DNA of 64,000 nucleotides from Massiliimalia massiliensis (GTDB lineage: Bacteria; Bacillota; Clostridia; Oscillospirales; Ruminococcaceae), in NCBI RefSeq assembly GCF_900155615.1, contig NZ_FUHT01000002.1, positions 682,001-746,000 of the forward strand, read 5' to 3'. Of the stretch, positions 1-10,124 are shown one piece after another; the first letter of the stretch is position 1, and each line of letters starts with the position of its first letter. A model generated the notes under the pieces. It saw only the letters and a list, made by a program, of their open reading frames with translations. It did no database searches and was not told the DNA's origin. Made by a program: the position numbers and the translations under genes.

Positions 1-13
1 TCCAGAATAACCC

Positions 14-50
14 AAAACAGGATACGATCAAATTGATCGTATCCTGTTTT
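14..50 (-). terminator. Rho-independent terminator after mreB
   Basis: A near-perfect inverted repeat of about 18 bp per arm (14-31 and 33-50) starts one base after the mreB stop codon. Runs of A and T on both sides could let it work in either direction. Because it follows mreB at once, mreC and mreD are not co-transcribed from this copy unless there is readthrough. Confidence 0.8.
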
Positions 51-51
51 T

Positions 52-1083
52 TCAAAAGTCCCGTTCATAGGTCCTGCCCAAACCTCGGTCCAGAACATCC
101 CCCAGCTTATCAAAATGGTCCAGTACCAGCCCGGCCCCTTTGGCCACACAATCAAGCGGATCCTCCGCAATGATAACAGGCATCCCTGTTTCCTCTGAAA
201 TCAGCCGGTCTAGCCCTTTTAGTAGCGCACCGCCGCCAGTCAGGACAACGCCGCTGCTGATCACATCGGCCGCCAACTCCGGCGGCGTCCGTTCAAATGT
301 GGAACGGACTGCATTGAGAATCTGAGAAACCGGCTCTGCGAGCGCTTCCCGAATTTCAATCGAGTTAACAGTCTGATTCTGCGGTAATCCGTTGAGCAGA
401 TTCCGGCCCCGGATTTCCATAGCCCTTTCTTCTTCCAGCGGGTAGGCAGAGCCAAGCTCAATCTTTACTGTTTCCGCAGTGCGTTCCCCGATCAGCAGAT
501 TGTATTTGCGCTTAATGTACTGTATAATCGAGCTGTCGAATTCATCACCGCCGACCCGCACAGAACGGGATGTTACAATTCCTCCCAGCGAGATTACTGC
601 CACCTCTGTTGTTCCGCCGCCGATATCGACCACCATACTCCCTGTCGGCTCTGCGACTGGAAGCCCCGCGCCGATTGCCGCCGCCATGGGTTCCTCGATG
701 ATAGACACTTTTTTTGCTCCGGCCTTTTCCGCCGATTCTTTTACCGCGCGGCGCTCGACGTCGGTCACCCCGGACGGGATACAGATTACGATCCTCGGTT
801 TTACCAGCCGGGAATGGTTGGTTGCGCGTTTAATAAAGGTTTGCAGCATGCTGGTAGTAATATCAAAATCCGCGATTACACCATCCTTGAGCGGGCGCAC
901 TGCGACAATCGATCCCGGCGTTCTGCCAATGACCTCCTTGGCCTCATGCCCTACGCTTTTCACAATACTATTCCTGATATCTACCGCCGCGACAGAGGGC
1001 TCGCGGATAATAATTCCCTTCCCCTTCATATATACAAGGGTGTTTGCCGTTCCCAGATCAATTCCAATTTCCTTTGAAAACAT
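52..1083 (-). CDS. mreB: Rod shape-determining protein MreB/Mbl (bacterial actin)
   Basis: MreB is an actin-like ATPase that forms membrane-bound filaments and directs side-wall peptidoglycan synthesis by the elongasome. The 343 residues match the family length. The N-terminal phosphate-1 loop [10 protein letters not shown] sits at residues 9-18 and the phosphate-2 loop [11 protein letters not shown] near 150-160; a further Gly-rich ATP-binding stretch (LTGGGALL) is near the C terminus. The ATG is preceded by AAAGGAG. maf lies upstream, as in the maf-mreB order of many Firmicutes, but a terminator rather than mreC follows. Mbl or MreBH paralogues cannot be separated from MreB on sequence alone. 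A 16-nt inverted repeat frames its leader (see the separate feature). Confidence 0.95.
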   Translation of the reverse strand: MFSKEIGIDLGTANTLVYMKGKGIIIREPSVAAVDIRNSIVKSVGHEAKEVIGRTPGSIVAVRPLKDGVIADFDITTSMLQTFIKRATNHSRLVKPRIVICIPSGVTDVERRAVKESAEKAGAKKVSIIEEPMAAAIGAGLPVAEPTGSMVVDIGGGTTEVAVISLGGIVTSRSVRVGGDEFDSSIIQYIKRKYNLLIGERTAETVKIELGSAYPLEEERAMEIRGRNLLNGLPQNQTVNSIEIREALAEPVSQILNAVRSTFERTPPELAADVISSGVVLTGGGALLKGLDRLISEETGMPVIIAEDPLDCVAKGAGLVLDHFDKLGDVLDRGLGRTYERDF

Positions 1084-1184
1084 TTTTGGTGTTTTCTCCT
1101 TTCAGAAAGCCGTATACTTCTATCCTGTCCTGTAATTGGCAGGATATGTCCGGATTTCCCTCAAATTCAGAAAACACCAAAAAT
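1082..1184 (-). promoter_or_regulatory. Leader inverted repeat overlapping the mreB start region
   Basis: Positions 1082-1097 and 1169-1184 are perfect 16-nt inverted copies about 70 nt apart. On the mreB transcript the downstream arm runs from the start codon into the edge of the Shine-Dalgarno AAAGGAG, so pairing would hide the ribosome-binding region. A second small pairing (TATCCTG with CAGGATA) lies inside. Translational control of mreB is an inference. Confidence 0.45.
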
Positions 1185-1193
1185 TTCTTGTTT

Positions 1194-1748
1194 TTATTCA
1201 AATATTTTCAAAGCCTTGCGGAGCGCTGTGATGGGCAGTCCTACTACGTTGTAATAATCGCCGTTGATCCGCTCGATCAGGCCGCCCGCATAGCCCTGAA
1301 TCCCATAGGCGCCGGCCTTGTCAAAGGGTTCTCCCGTTGCCAGGTAATCTGCGATCTCTTGATTTGTCAATTTACAAAAGGTGACCTTGGTTGTCTTGTG
1401 AAAGACAGCCCGCTTTTCTCCCTTTTTCACGCAAACTCCGGTAATGACCCGATGAGTTCGTCCAGAAAGCGCCCGAAGCATCTTCTCCGCTTCCTCCTCT
1501 GACTTCGGAATACCGAACACAGCGTTATCCGGTGAGACGACAATGGTGTCGCATCCGATAACAACATCCTCCGGACAGCGTTTTGCGATTTCCTCCGCCT
1601 TTCCCTGTGCAAGCTGTCTTGCCAGCCGCTCCGGAATCCGTTCTATGACACTCTTTTCATTAAACCCCGAAGGCTCAACCCGAAAATCCGGTACAATCCG
1701 TTTTAAAAGCTCCTGTCTCCTGGGAGACTGTGATGCCAAAATAACCAT
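1194..1748 (-). CDS. maf: Maf-family nucleoside triphosphate pyrophosphatase
   Basis: Maf proteins hydrolyse non-canonical or modified nucleoside triphosphates (dTTP/UTP type in many members) to monophosphates and are linked to septum arrest. At 184 residues it has the usual length. The signature ASQSPRRQELLKRI at residues 5-18 carries the conserved S-x-R-R, and CDTIVV, with the catalytic Asp, is near residue 67. It lies about 110 bp upstream of mreB on the same strand, the classic maf-mreB neighbourhood. Whether it is of the YhdE (dTTP/UTP) or YceF type is not decided here. Confidence 0.93.
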   Translation of the reverse strand: MVILASQSPRRQELLKRIVPDFRVEPSGFNEKSVIERIPERLARQLAQGKAEEIAKRCPEDVVIGCDTIVVSPDNAVFGIPKSEEEAEKMLRALSGRTHRVITGVCVKKGEKRAVFHKTTKVTFCKLTNQEIADYLATGEPFDKAGAYGIQGYAGGLIERINGDYYNVVGLPITALRKALKIFE

Positions 1749-1761
1749 ATCCTATCCTTCC

Positions 1762-1791
1762 AAAAACGGCACGGTATACATTGCCGTGCCG
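1762..1791 (-). terminator. Rho-independent terminator between the DUF4321 gene and maf
   Basis: On the minus strand an 8-bp GC-rich stem (CGGCACGG/CCGTGCCG) with a 9-nt loop is followed by TTTTT. It separates the zapA-U32-DUF4321 transcript from maf. Confidence 0.7.
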
Positions 1792-1798
1792 CCTATCC

Positions 1799-2068
1799 TT
1801 ATATATTTTTGCCGACTTTGCTGTAAAAAATTAAAGAACCGATAATACAAATCAGCAGCGCCAGGTTCATCTGCAGGCTAAAACCAATCGAAAAGGTCAA
1901 AACCGATAAATCAATCGTAATCGGGTTTGGTACGCCGATTCCGATGCTCTTTCCCCAGGTGAGAAAGTGCAGGAAGGAAACCTTCTGTGCAATCTCCGTC
2001 AGCACGCTGCCAAGCAAGATTCCCATTAATAAAAACAGCGCAAAAATCAATCCCTTTTTAAACTTCAT
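1799..2068 (-). CDS. DUF4321 small membrane protein
   Basis: This 89-residue protein of unknown function has an N-terminal hydrophobic helix (about 6-28), then a segment with G-x-G-x-P-N-P and I-D-L-S, and a final pair of hydrophobic stretches (about 50-85). The layout and the GVPNPITIDLSVLTFSIGF block match the DUF4321 family, which is common near zapA and maf in Clostridia. It ends the zapA-U32-DUF4321 transcript, right before a terminator. No catalytic residues are apparent. The family call is from memory of the motif; the function is unknown. Confidence 0.75.
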   Translation of the reverse strand: MKFKKGLIFALFLLMGILLGSVLTEIAQKVSFLHFLTWGKSIGIGVPNPITIDLSVLTFSIGFSLQMNLALLICIIGSLIFYSKVGKNI

Positions 2069-2096
2069 CCTCTTGTTCTTCCTCTCTCCGCTTTTC

Positions 2097-4166
2097 TCAT
2101 TGCAATCCCCGGTAATACAGTCCGCGCGTGAATTCGCCGTCCGGCTTCTTTCCGTTCAGGCTCGCCTTCAGCACCCGTTCACACTCTGCTTTTGATTCGG
2201 TTGTAAAATAAAGCACCGAAAAATCCATCCGGCTGAATTCTTTTTCCCGATCCAGCACCCACAGAAGCCTGCTGTTCAGCAGCTCCTGATATTCCTTCTG
2301 ATGGCAGAGCACCGGAAATTCCGCGCCGGTTCGGTCAGTCAAACACCCCTTTTTCCGACAGGCCTTACACCCCTGCCCGCCCTGCACCGGGCAGTTTTTT
2401 AACAGCATCAACGGCAAACGTCCATAGGAAAGATAACCAAATGGAAGCGAGCCCTTGATCCGATCCATCCGTTTTGCCGTGTTTTCAAATGATAAAATCA
2501 GGTCGGACAGGCCGAGCTCCTGATACTGCAGAGCGCTGAACGAATTGGTGCAGTTTAAAAAGGCTGTCCCGTGGAGCGCCATGCCCAGATCCTTCCCAAT
2601 CTGAAGATGCGCCGGATTGGAAACTGCAAGCCGCCGGAACCCTTTCCCGGCAAGCACGCCGCATTGGGAAACAGTACGTTCCTCCGTTCCCGCCATCAAA
2701 CGATCCGGTTCCAGTATGATTTTACCGGAATATGGCAATAATGTTTCTGTATGCCGCAATACCTCCCCAACCGGGAGATAAATAAGCTCCGCCTCCTCCC
2801 AAACCTGCTCCGGTATCTGCGACGCATGCTCAAACCTTGCGCGCAGGCTCTTTCCGCTTGGCTGGTGCTCCGACGGTAAAGAAATATCCCGTTCCAGGAA
2901 CAGAACGGGTTCCGGTGAACCACACAGAAAGTTCAGCTTCTCCACCACTGCGCGCCTTAGCTCGTTCAGCGCGGATTTCGGGAGGATCAGCCCATCTTCT
3001 ATCTCACAGGAGAGGGTTTCCAAAAAGTAAACCGTCCCACCCAGCTTGGAGAAGGATTCCCTTGCAGTTATTTCCGTAATCGGCCGGTTCAACGCGGCCT
3101 TCGGGACTTCTCCGGATACCTCTACGCTGCAGCCTCCACACTTAGCAATCAGCTTTGCCGGTATTTCCTTTTTCAGGATAAACTGCATCGAAACCGGACG
3201 GCAGGGCTTTTCCTTCCGATAGGTCCCGCGCAGTGAACGGAGCACCTCCCCGGTCGCGGAAAGGACGTCCTCCTTCTGCCGGACGCCGAACATCTCCGTT
3301 CCGGTCTTCCCGGTAAAATAGCCGTCCGTAAAGCCGCTGCGGGAAAACACCGCGCGCAGCAGCGATAGGTCAGGATGCCGCCCGTCCCTTAAGGCCGCGT
3401 ATGCCGCGGTCGCCGCGGCGACGTACTCCGGCCGCTTCATTCTGCCCTCAATTTTCAGAGAGGCGACGCCCAGGTCTTCCAGTTCGCCGAACCGCTCCGC
3501 CAGGCAGTTGTCCTTTAATGACAGATCGTACCGTTCTCTTCCCTTTACAGAGGTAAACGGCAGGCGGCAGGTTCCGGCACAGCTCCCTTTGTTGCCGCTC
3601 CTTCCTCCGATCATCGCGCTCAAATAGCACTGCCCGGATACGGACATGCACAGCGCTCCATGGACAAACACTTCGGTTTCCAGTCCCGTGCGCTCCGCAA
3701 TCTCCCGGATCTGTTCCCGGCTGAGCTCCCTAGCGAGAACCACCCGTTTTACACCCAGCTCTTTTAACAGCATCGCACCCTTTACCGTATGCACGCTCAT
3801 CTGGGTAGAGGCGTGAATCCGCATTTCCGGGCACCACTCCTTCAGCAGCCGCAGAACGCCGAAATCCTGGACAATCAGCGCATCCACACCGGCCTTGCAT
3901 GCAAGCCGCACCGTTTCCTTCAAAAGCGGAAGCTCCTCGTCAAATACAACCGTATTGAGCGTTTGGTAAACCTTCACCCGATGCAGATGGCAGTACCGGA
4001 CTGTTTCAACAAAGGCTTCCTCTGTAAAATTATCCGCATTCTGCCTTGCATTTAACGATTTTTGCCCAAGATAAACAGCGTCTGCACCATTCAGCACAGC
4101 CGCTGTTACAGATTCCGCATTTCCGGCGGGAGACAAAACCTCCAGCCGATTATTCCGCCGCGTCAT
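2097..4166 (-). CDS. Peptidase U32 family protein (collagenase-like, DUF3656-type)
   Basis: The N-terminal domain begins RLEVLSPAGN and contains the U32 signature around residues 165-205 (VFVHGALC, then SGQCYLS and SCAGTCR), with conserved Cys residues that bind metal or an Fe-S cluster in this family. A C-terminal extension carries another Cys cluster (CPVQGGQGCKACRKKGC). With 689 residues it is the long U32 form. Some U32 relatives are tRNA or ubiquinone hydroxylases rather than peptidases, so proteolysis is not certain. I chose the ATG at 4166 because the domain starts directly after it; an in-frame start 57 bases upstream would lie deeper in zapA. It overlaps the 3' end of zapA by 17 bases, so the two are translationally linked. 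Confidence 0.88.
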   Translation of the reverse strand: MTRRNNRLEVLSPAGNAESVTAAVLNGADAVYLGQKSLNARQNADNFTEEAFVETVRYCHLHRVKVYQTLNTVVFDEELPLLKETVRLACKAGVDALIVQDFGVLRLLKEWCPEMRIHASTQMSVHTVKGAMLLKELGVKRVVLARELSREQIREIAERTGLETEVFVHGALCMSVSGQCYLSAMIGGRSGNKGSCAGTCRLPFTSVKGRERYDLSLKDNCLAERFGELEDLGVASLKIEGRMKRPEYVAAATAAYAALRDGRHPDLSLLRAVFSRSGFTDGYFTGKTGTEMFGVRQKEDVLSATGEVLRSLRGTYRKEKPCRPVSMQFILKKEIPAKLIAKCGGCSVEVSGEVPKAALNRPITEITARESFSKLGGTVYFLETLSCEIEDGLILPKSALNELRRAVVEKLNFLCGSPEPVLFLERDISLPSEHQPSGKSLRARFEHASQIPEQVWEEAELIYLPVGEVLRHTETLLPYSGKIILEPDRLMAGTEERTVSQCGVLAGKGFRRLAVSNPAHLQIGKDLGMALHGTAFLNCTNSFSALQYQELGLSDLILSFENTAKRMDRIKGSLPFGYLSYGRLPLMLLKNCPVQGGQGCKACRKKGCLTDRTGAEFPVLCHQKEYQELLNSRLLWVLDREKEFSRMDFSVLYFTTESKAECERVLKASLNGKKPDGEFTRGLYYRGLQ

Positions 4167-4527
4167 CGAGTTTGGCTTTGAGGGTATACAGCTCCAGTTG
4201 GTTTTCCAAATCCTTCTTTTCATCCTCCAGCTGCTCTACCCGTTTTTCCAGTTCGTCCGCACGGTTATTGGCGCGCATTGCGTCGTTGATATAATCTTTG
4301 AGCTGGAAACGCAGGTTGTCCACATCTGTTTCCATCTTTGTTTTTGCATCAAACGCATCCAGAGACGCCAAAATACAAGCGCTGGTAATGGACAAAGTTT
4401 CATCCGCCCTCATAATGTCACGAATGGTATGATCCATATTTTTCGCTAAACCAATCACGTATTCTTCTTTTTCCGGCGTTTTAAGAACATATTCCTTGCC
4501 CAAAATCGTAACCTTTACTTTATTCAT
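4150..4527 (-). CDS. zapA: Cell division protein ZapA
   Basis: ZapA binds FtsZ and bundles protofilaments at the division ring. The 125-residue protein starts NKVKVTILGKEYVLKTPE, the typical ZapA globular head, followed by the TLSITSACILASLDAFD segment and a long C-terminal coiled coil rich in E, K and L (about 65-115). It is the first gene of the zapA-U32-DUF4321 unit, with a good promoter upstream (4591-4619). Confidence 0.93.
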   Translation of the reverse strand: MNKVKVTILGKEYVLKTPEKEEYVIGLAKNMDHTIRDIMRADETLSITSACILASLDAFDAKTKMETDVDNLRFQLKDYINDAMRANNRADELEKRVEQLEDEKKDLENQLELYTLKAKLDDAAE

Positions 4528-4590
4528 CTAATACACCTTGTCCCTTTCTGCTGTTTTTCATCAAAACAGCCCGGAATATATACATCTTTT

Positions 4591-4619
4591 ATTATAATAC
4601 GAAATTCGTAATCATTCAA
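4591..4619 (-). promoter_or_regulatory. Sigma-A-type promoter of zapA
   Basis: On the minus strand, TTGAAT (4614-4619) and TATAAT (4591-4596) are separated by 17 bp, pointing at zapA. A short palindrome (ACGAAATTCGT) lies in the spacer. Confidence 0.7.
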
Positions 4620-4670
4620 GTATCTTGCAGAACATTTCTTGCTTCTGCCATAGTTTTTGGAGGCTTCTTT

Positions 4671-5438
4671 ATGCAATCAGCGCCTATTTCCCGCCGCGTC
4701 CACCTGTTGGATGAGCTGCGCGGGTTTTCTATCCTTTGTATGATCCTCTATCATGGGGTTTATAATGTCCTTCTTTTCCTGCCGGTTACCTTTGATTTCT
4801 TTTTCAGCCCATTTATGGGATTTCTGCAGCATTTCTTTGCCGGCGGATTTATCCTAATTTCCGGCGCCGCCTGCCGTTTTTCAAGAAACAATTTAAAACG
4901 CGGCGCTCTCTGTTTTCTGTTCGGGATGGCTATGACCCTTATCACCGTGCTGTTTGTGCCCAAGCTTCCCATTTATTTCGGTATCCTGCACTGTCTCGGC
5001 GCCTGTATGATCTTCTTTTGGCTGCTTCGTCCGCTGCTTGACCGAGTCAGCCCGTTGATTCTTCTCGCTGTTTTCCTCTTTTTGTTTCTGGTCACCTATT
5101 CCATTCCGCAGGGAATGATCGGCCCGCCCGGACTCTATCAGGAGCCGCTGCCGGATTTCCTTTTTCAGACAGAATGGCTTTTTCCCATTGGCATTAAAAC
5201 TGATTCCTTTTTTTCGGCTGACTATTTTCCGCTCCTGCCCTGGCTGTTCCTCTTCCTCGCAGGAAGCTGTCTCGGCATCCCGATCCGGGAAGGAAGATTT
5301 CCTGCTTTTTTTTACCGGCTTCACAGCAAATTCCTTTCCTGGGCAGGGCGGCACACTCTTTGGATCTATCTATTGCATCAGCCGGTTCTCTTTCTGCTCC
5401 TCTGGCTGATTGCATCACTGTTTCCCTTTGGTAAATAA
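4671..5438 (+). CDS. DUF1624 / heparan-alpha-glucosaminide N-acetyltransferase-like membrane protein
   Basis: The protein has 255 residues and about seven hydrophobic helices. It opens with RRVHLLDELRGFSILCMILYH, the R-x-x-x-x-D-x-x-R-G signature of the DUF1624/HGSNAT_cat acyltransferase-like superfamily, with a conserved His near residue 24. These integral membrane proteins are thought to transfer acyl groups across the membrane, but the substrate of short bacterial members is unknown. It has a good ribosome-binding site (TGGAGG) and is transcribed away from zapA. There is no obvious partner gene, so the role stays open. Confidence 0.8.
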   Translation: MQSAPISRRVHLLDELRGFSILCMILYHGVYNVLLFLPVTFDFFFSPFMGFLQHFFAGGFILISGAACRFSRNNLKRGALCFLFGMAMTLITVLFVPKLPIYFGILHCLGACMIFFWLLRPLLDRVSPLILLAVFLFLFLVTYSIPQGMIGPPGLYQEPLPDFLFQTEWLFPIGIKTDSFFSADYFPLLPWLFLFLAGSCLGIPIREGRFPAFFYRLHSKFLSWAGRHTLWIYLLHQPVLFLLLWLIASLFPFGK

Positions 5439-5567
5439 TATTATATTTTATACTTATAGTATTATATCTTTTTCCTTCTTTGCGGGATGAAAAACGCTGT
5501 CTTTCTATTTGCCGCAAAATCACTAAAAACCGGGTTTAAAACCGACAGAATATTTCATTTTTTCCTA

Positions 5568-5597
5568 TTGATCTTTCCCAATCAAACATTGTATAAT
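5568..5597 (+). promoter_or_regulatory. Candidate sigma-A promoter of guaB
   Basis: TTGATC (5568-5573) and TATAAT (5592-5597) are 18 bp apart and upstream of the guaB start. I see no purine (PurR box or guanine riboswitch) motif in the 227-bp leader region. Confidence 0.55.
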
Positions 5598-5638
5598 GAA
5601 GAACAATACCTCATTCGTATCTGTTTTGCGAAGTTTAG

Positions 5639-7141
<1,503 letters not shown>

Positions 7142-7166
7142 CTTTTTCTGAAAGCTTGTAATATTT

Positions 7167-7200
7167 AAGGCTGTCATCGAAGGATGACAGCCTTGTTTTT
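7167..7200 (+). terminator. Rho-independent terminator of guaB
   Basis: A 12-bp perfect stem (AAGGCTGTCATC/GATGACAGCCTT) with a GAAG loop is followed by GTTTTT. Confidence 0.92.
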
Positions 7201-7320
7201 ATGCAGAATCGGTTGCTCCTCATAATAATCTTACTTTATACTACTTTAGGCGAAAAACCCCACAAAATGGCTCCATACAGTATAATAAAGATCAAAGAAC
7301 TGCTGGATTGAGGAATGAAG

Positions 7321-7536
7321 ATGATTACATACACTCCTTTATGGGAAACTATGAGAAAAAAGGAAATGTCAGCCTATAGGCTGATCCGATATTATGGATT
7401 CAGTTCCAATACTATTTACCGGCTGAGGCATAATCAAGGGATTTCAACCACATTGCTGGACAGGCTTTGCTTGCTGCTAAATTGCAACGTGGAAGATATT
7501 ATCGAATATATCCCGTCGGGGCAGGCTGAACCTTAA
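7321..7536 (+). CDS. Small XRE/Cro-type helix-turn-helix regulator
   Basis: This 71-residue protein consists almost wholly of a helix-turn-helix of the HTH_26 (Cro/CI-like) kind: LWETMRKKEMSAYRLIRYYGFSSNTIYRLRHNQ, then LLDRLCLLLNCNVEDIIEY. Such single-domain proteins are widespread in Clostridia and their targets are usually unknown. I chose the ATG at 7321 because GAGGA lies six bases before it; the ATG two codons earlier abuts that site. It stands alone between guaB and the convergent MBL gene. Confidence 0.85.
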   Translation: MITYTPLWETMRKKEMSAYRLIRYYGFSSNTIYRLRHNQGISTTLLDRLCLLLNCNVEDIIEYIPSGQAEP

Positions 7537-7569
7537 TATTTTATAGTGATTCTGCTCTGCCCTATCTAA

Positions 7570-8424
7570 TCATTCCTCTGTTTCCAGCACCAACCCATCA
7601 TAGGCGATCTGGTAACCGCGTGAAGCTGCAAACCGCGCCAGCTCATTATGCGGCGGGTTCCCCTCATGGGACAGATGGGTCGCATAGCTCTCTCCGTTCG
7701 GCTTCAGGATTCCCTGACTTCTCATTTCAGCAATAATTTCCACCACTTGGTCGGCGTTCAGATGCCCTCCTCCTGTTGTCCCGGGGCCATAGGTCTGGTC
7801 AAGAATGACATAATCAAACGAAAATCCTTTCAGTATCTCCCAGGATGCCGCCTCCAGCCGGCAGAGATCAGTCGCATAGAGAAGTTCCCGGCCGCCCTGC
7901 CGTACAGCGTAGATAAGCGCCTGTTCCGACTCATCATGGCAGGCATCCAGCGCAGTTACATGATAAGTCCCAAGCTGTATACTCTCCCCGGCGGAAACCG
8001 GAAAAACAGCCAGGTTCAGCTTTTCTTTCCATTTCGGGTCAAATAAATCTACACCCGGCTCTTCCCCGCAAAGCCGCCGTCCCATTTTTCTCAGCGTCTC
8101 CCGGGAAGCCGCCAGATTCCATCTGGAGATGCCCTGCCCCGCATATTCCGGAATTCTGGTGATCAGGTGCCCCGGATCAAAATGATCGGAATGGGCATGG
8201 GTCTGCAGCAGGAAACGCACCTTCGTCAGGTCGATTCCATATTCACAGGCTGAGGGAAAGACATCCGGCCCCAGGTCGATCAGCAGATCACTATTAATTA
8301 AAACCGAGGATCGCCTTCTCAGGTTCTTACCCTTTTGTTCTCTAGCTGTACGGCAGTAAGCGCACTGGCAGAACGGCAGTGGGTATGCGCTGGCCGCGCC
8401 GGTTCCCAGAAATGTGAGCTTCAT
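7570..8424 (-). CDS. MBL-fold metallo-hydrolase (PhnP-like)
   Basis: The metallo-beta-lactamase fold opens with KLTFLGTGAASAYPLPFCQCAYCRTA, in which the C-x-C-x-x-C pattern resembles the structural zinc site of PhnP-type phosphodiesterases. The metal-binding HAHSDHFD is near residue 81, and later His/Asp ligands occur (ACHDE, LSHEGNP). PhnP acts on cyclic ribose phosphates, and related proteins cleave other phosphodiesters, so the substrate here is open. The ATG at 8424 follows GGGAGGT; the longer reading frame upstream has no good ribosome-binding site. There is no phosphonate gene nearby. The protein has 284 residues. Confidence 0.85.
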   Translation of the reverse strand: MKLTFLGTGAASAYPLPFCQCAYCRTAREQKGKNLRRRSSVLINSDLLIDLGPDVFPSACEYGIDLTKVRFLLQTHAHSDHFDPGHLITRIPEYAGQGISRWNLAASRETLRKMGRRLCGEEPGVDLFDPKWKEKLNLAVFPVSAGESIQLGTYHVTALDACHDESEQALIYAVRQGGRELLYATDLCRLEAASWEILKGFSFDYVILDQTYGPGTTGGGHLNADQVVEIIAEMRSQGILKPNGESYATHLSHEGNPPHNELARFAASRGYQIAYDGLVLETEE

Positions 8425-8588
8425 CCGACTGCAGACCTCCCTTTTTGTTCGATTGCAGGAATATCCTTGTTTTTCCAGTATACAAGGCATAGGTTGAAAA
8501 TTCAAGCGCCCTTATTTTTATTATTGTACAAAAACAAAAGGTTCTTTTTATGAATTATGTATAGCCCACCAATCTTTCATCTGATCCT

Positions 8589-8617
8589 TTGACTTCTATT
8601 TCCCGATTCGATAAACT
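8589..8617 (+). promoter_or_regulatory. Candidate promoter of the HAD phosphatase gene
   Basis: TTGACT (8589-8594) and TAAACT (8612-8617) are 17 bp apart, about 30 bp before a very strong AGAAGGAGGAG ribosome-binding site. Confidence 0.5.
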
Positions 8618-8649
8618 GAAATTAGTTCTGATAGAAGGAGGAGTTTTTT

Positions 8650-9456
8650 ATGGTTCGGTTGATTGCCACAGATATGGACGGCACCCTGCTCGATTCAAAT
8701 AAACAGCTTCCGTCTGACTTTCACGACATCTTTCAAAAAATCCACCAGCAGGGAATCATTTTTGTTGCCGCCAGCGGGCGCTTTTATCCGAAACAGCGTG
8801 AAGAATTTCTGCCCTATCTTGAACAGATGTACTTTATCTGTGACAATGGGGCCAGCATTATCCATCATGACAAGTGGCTTTATCAGAATGTGATTCCAAG
8901 GGAAAGGCTCCACCGTCTGATTCATGCCTGTGAAAAAATTCCTCATACCATGCCGATTCTCTGCGCAAAGGATACCAGCTATTACCGCCCGGTAGAGGAA
9001 CGCTTTGCCCCGCGGTTTTCCTCCTATTTTAACCGGGGACATATTGTCGAGGATCTCTGTTCGGTAGAGGATGATATCCTAAAGGTGGCGATCTGTGACC
9101 TTGCCGGGTCAGCAAAAAACGCCTACCCTATCCTATCCGGAATATTTCAGGAAGAGCTGAATATTGTTGTGTCAGGGGATCAATGGCTTGACGCGATGAA
9201 TCCCGGTATCAATAAAGGGGTTGCCCTGCGTTTTTTACAGAATCAGCTCGGGATCTCCCCGGCAGAAACCATGTCCTTTGGGGACTTTTATAATGATATT
9301 GAGATGCTCAAGCTCTCAAAATACAGCTTTGTGATGGAAAATGCCAACGAAGATATGAAGCCCTATGGCAGATATCTGGCGGACTCGAATGACCACAATG
9401 GTGTTACAAAGGCAATTCGGGAATTTTTATTCCAACCGAATTGCGTTTTGGGATAA
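8650..9456 (+). CDS. Cof-type HAD-IIB family hydrolase
   Basis: This 268-residue cytoplasmic phosphatase of the haloacid dehalogenase superfamily has the nucleophile motif DMDGTLLD at residues 8-15, motif II AASGR near 38, a C2B cap in the middle, and the C-terminal acidic motif GDFYNDIEML near 218. Cof-type enzymes dephosphorylate sugar phosphates, phosphorylated vitamins or FMN with broad specificity. The exact substrate cannot be read from the sequence. The start follows GAAGGAGGAG. The next gene, a zinc-ribbon protein, begins about 60 bases later on the same strand. Confidence 0.92.
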   Translation: MVRLIATDMDGTLLDSNKQLPSDFHDIFQKIHQQGIIFVAASGRFYPKQREEFLPYLEQMYFICDNGASIIHHDKWLYQNVIPRERLHRLIHACEKIPHTMPILCAKDTSYYRPVEERFAPRFSSYFNRGHIVEDLCSVEDDILKVAICDLAGSAKNAYPILSGIFQEELNIVVSGDQWLDAMNPGINKGVALRFLQNQLGISPAETMSFGDFYNDIEMLKLSKYSFVMENANEDMKPYGRYLADSNDHNGVTKAIREFLFQPNCVLG

Positions 9457-9515
9457 AGTATGTTAGAATGGTGGTACATTAACTCGTTAATCAGATAAGA
9501 GAAGGGAATGATTTC

Positions 9516-10067
9516 ATGTTTTGCGCAAAATGCGGAGCTCAGCTCCCGGACAATGCTGCTTTCTGCCCGAAATGCGGAGCAGCTTCTTCCAGCCAGGCCT
9601 CTTCCCAGCAAAATTCCTGGCAGGCTCAGCCTAATCAGGCAGACCAGGCAAATCAATCATCAAATGGATGGAACCAGCCGCCCCAGCAGGCCGCTCCGGT
9701 TCAGGAAAAGAGCAATAAGGTTTATCGGGCGCTTGCTTATGTTCCAATTCTTTTCTGGCTCCCTCTGGCCTTTGATTCACAGGATGAGGTTGGCAGAAAA
9801 TCGTCAAACCAGGGACTGCTTCTGCTGATCCTTAATGTAGTTGTCTCCCTATTCGATTTTATTATTGTATCGCTGATCCTAGGCTCCATTTTTGGACATA
9901 TCTGGGCTTTCAGCGCGATAGGTTCTGTCCTTTCCGTCATCTTTTCTATCATATTCTGGGTCATCCGAATACTCTCCCTTGTTTGTACCATTATTGGTAT
10001 CGTGAAAGCGACGCAGAATGAGTATTTTGAAGTCCCATTAATCGGGAAAATCAAAATTATCAAATAA
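9516..10067 (+). CDS. Zinc-ribbon and transmembrane (DUF4870-like) protein
   Basis: Residues 3-21 form a zinc ribbon (CAKCG ... CPKCG). A Gln/Ser/Asn-rich linker follows (about 24-62), then a membrane part of about three to four helices (70-165) ending in YFEVPLIGKIKIIK, reminiscent of DUF4870/Tic20-like proteins. Function unknown; zinc-ribbon plus membrane proteins of this layout are common and variable in gut Clostridia. It ends just before a strong bidirectional terminator shared with deoD. Confidence 0.75.
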   Translation: MFCAKCGAQLPDNAAFCPKCGAASSSQASSQQNSWQAQPNQADQANQSSNGWNQPPQQAAPVQEKSNKVYRALAYVPILFWLPLAFDSQDEVGRKSSNQGLLLLILNVVVSLFDFIIVSLILGSIFGHIWAFSAIGSVLSVIFSIIFWVIRILSLVCTIIGIVKATQNEYFEVPLIGKIKIIK

Positions 10068-10081
10068 ATTTCTTTTAAAAG

Positions 10082-10113
10082 AGGGCCAGGCAGCGTTTGC
10101 TGCCTGGCCCTTC
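10082..10113. terminator. Bidirectional terminator between the zinc-ribbon gene and deoD
   Basis: A 13-bp GC-rich stem (AGGGCCAGGCAGC/GCTGCCTGGCCCT) with a GTTT loop lies between two convergent genes. T-rich tails occur on both strands. Confidence 0.85.
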
Positions 10114-10124
10114 TTGCTTGATGT

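Noticed and set aside
479-1135. A 218-codon plus-strand frame opposite mreB
   Set aside because: It is a shadow of mreB codon use with no family resemblance and no start signal.
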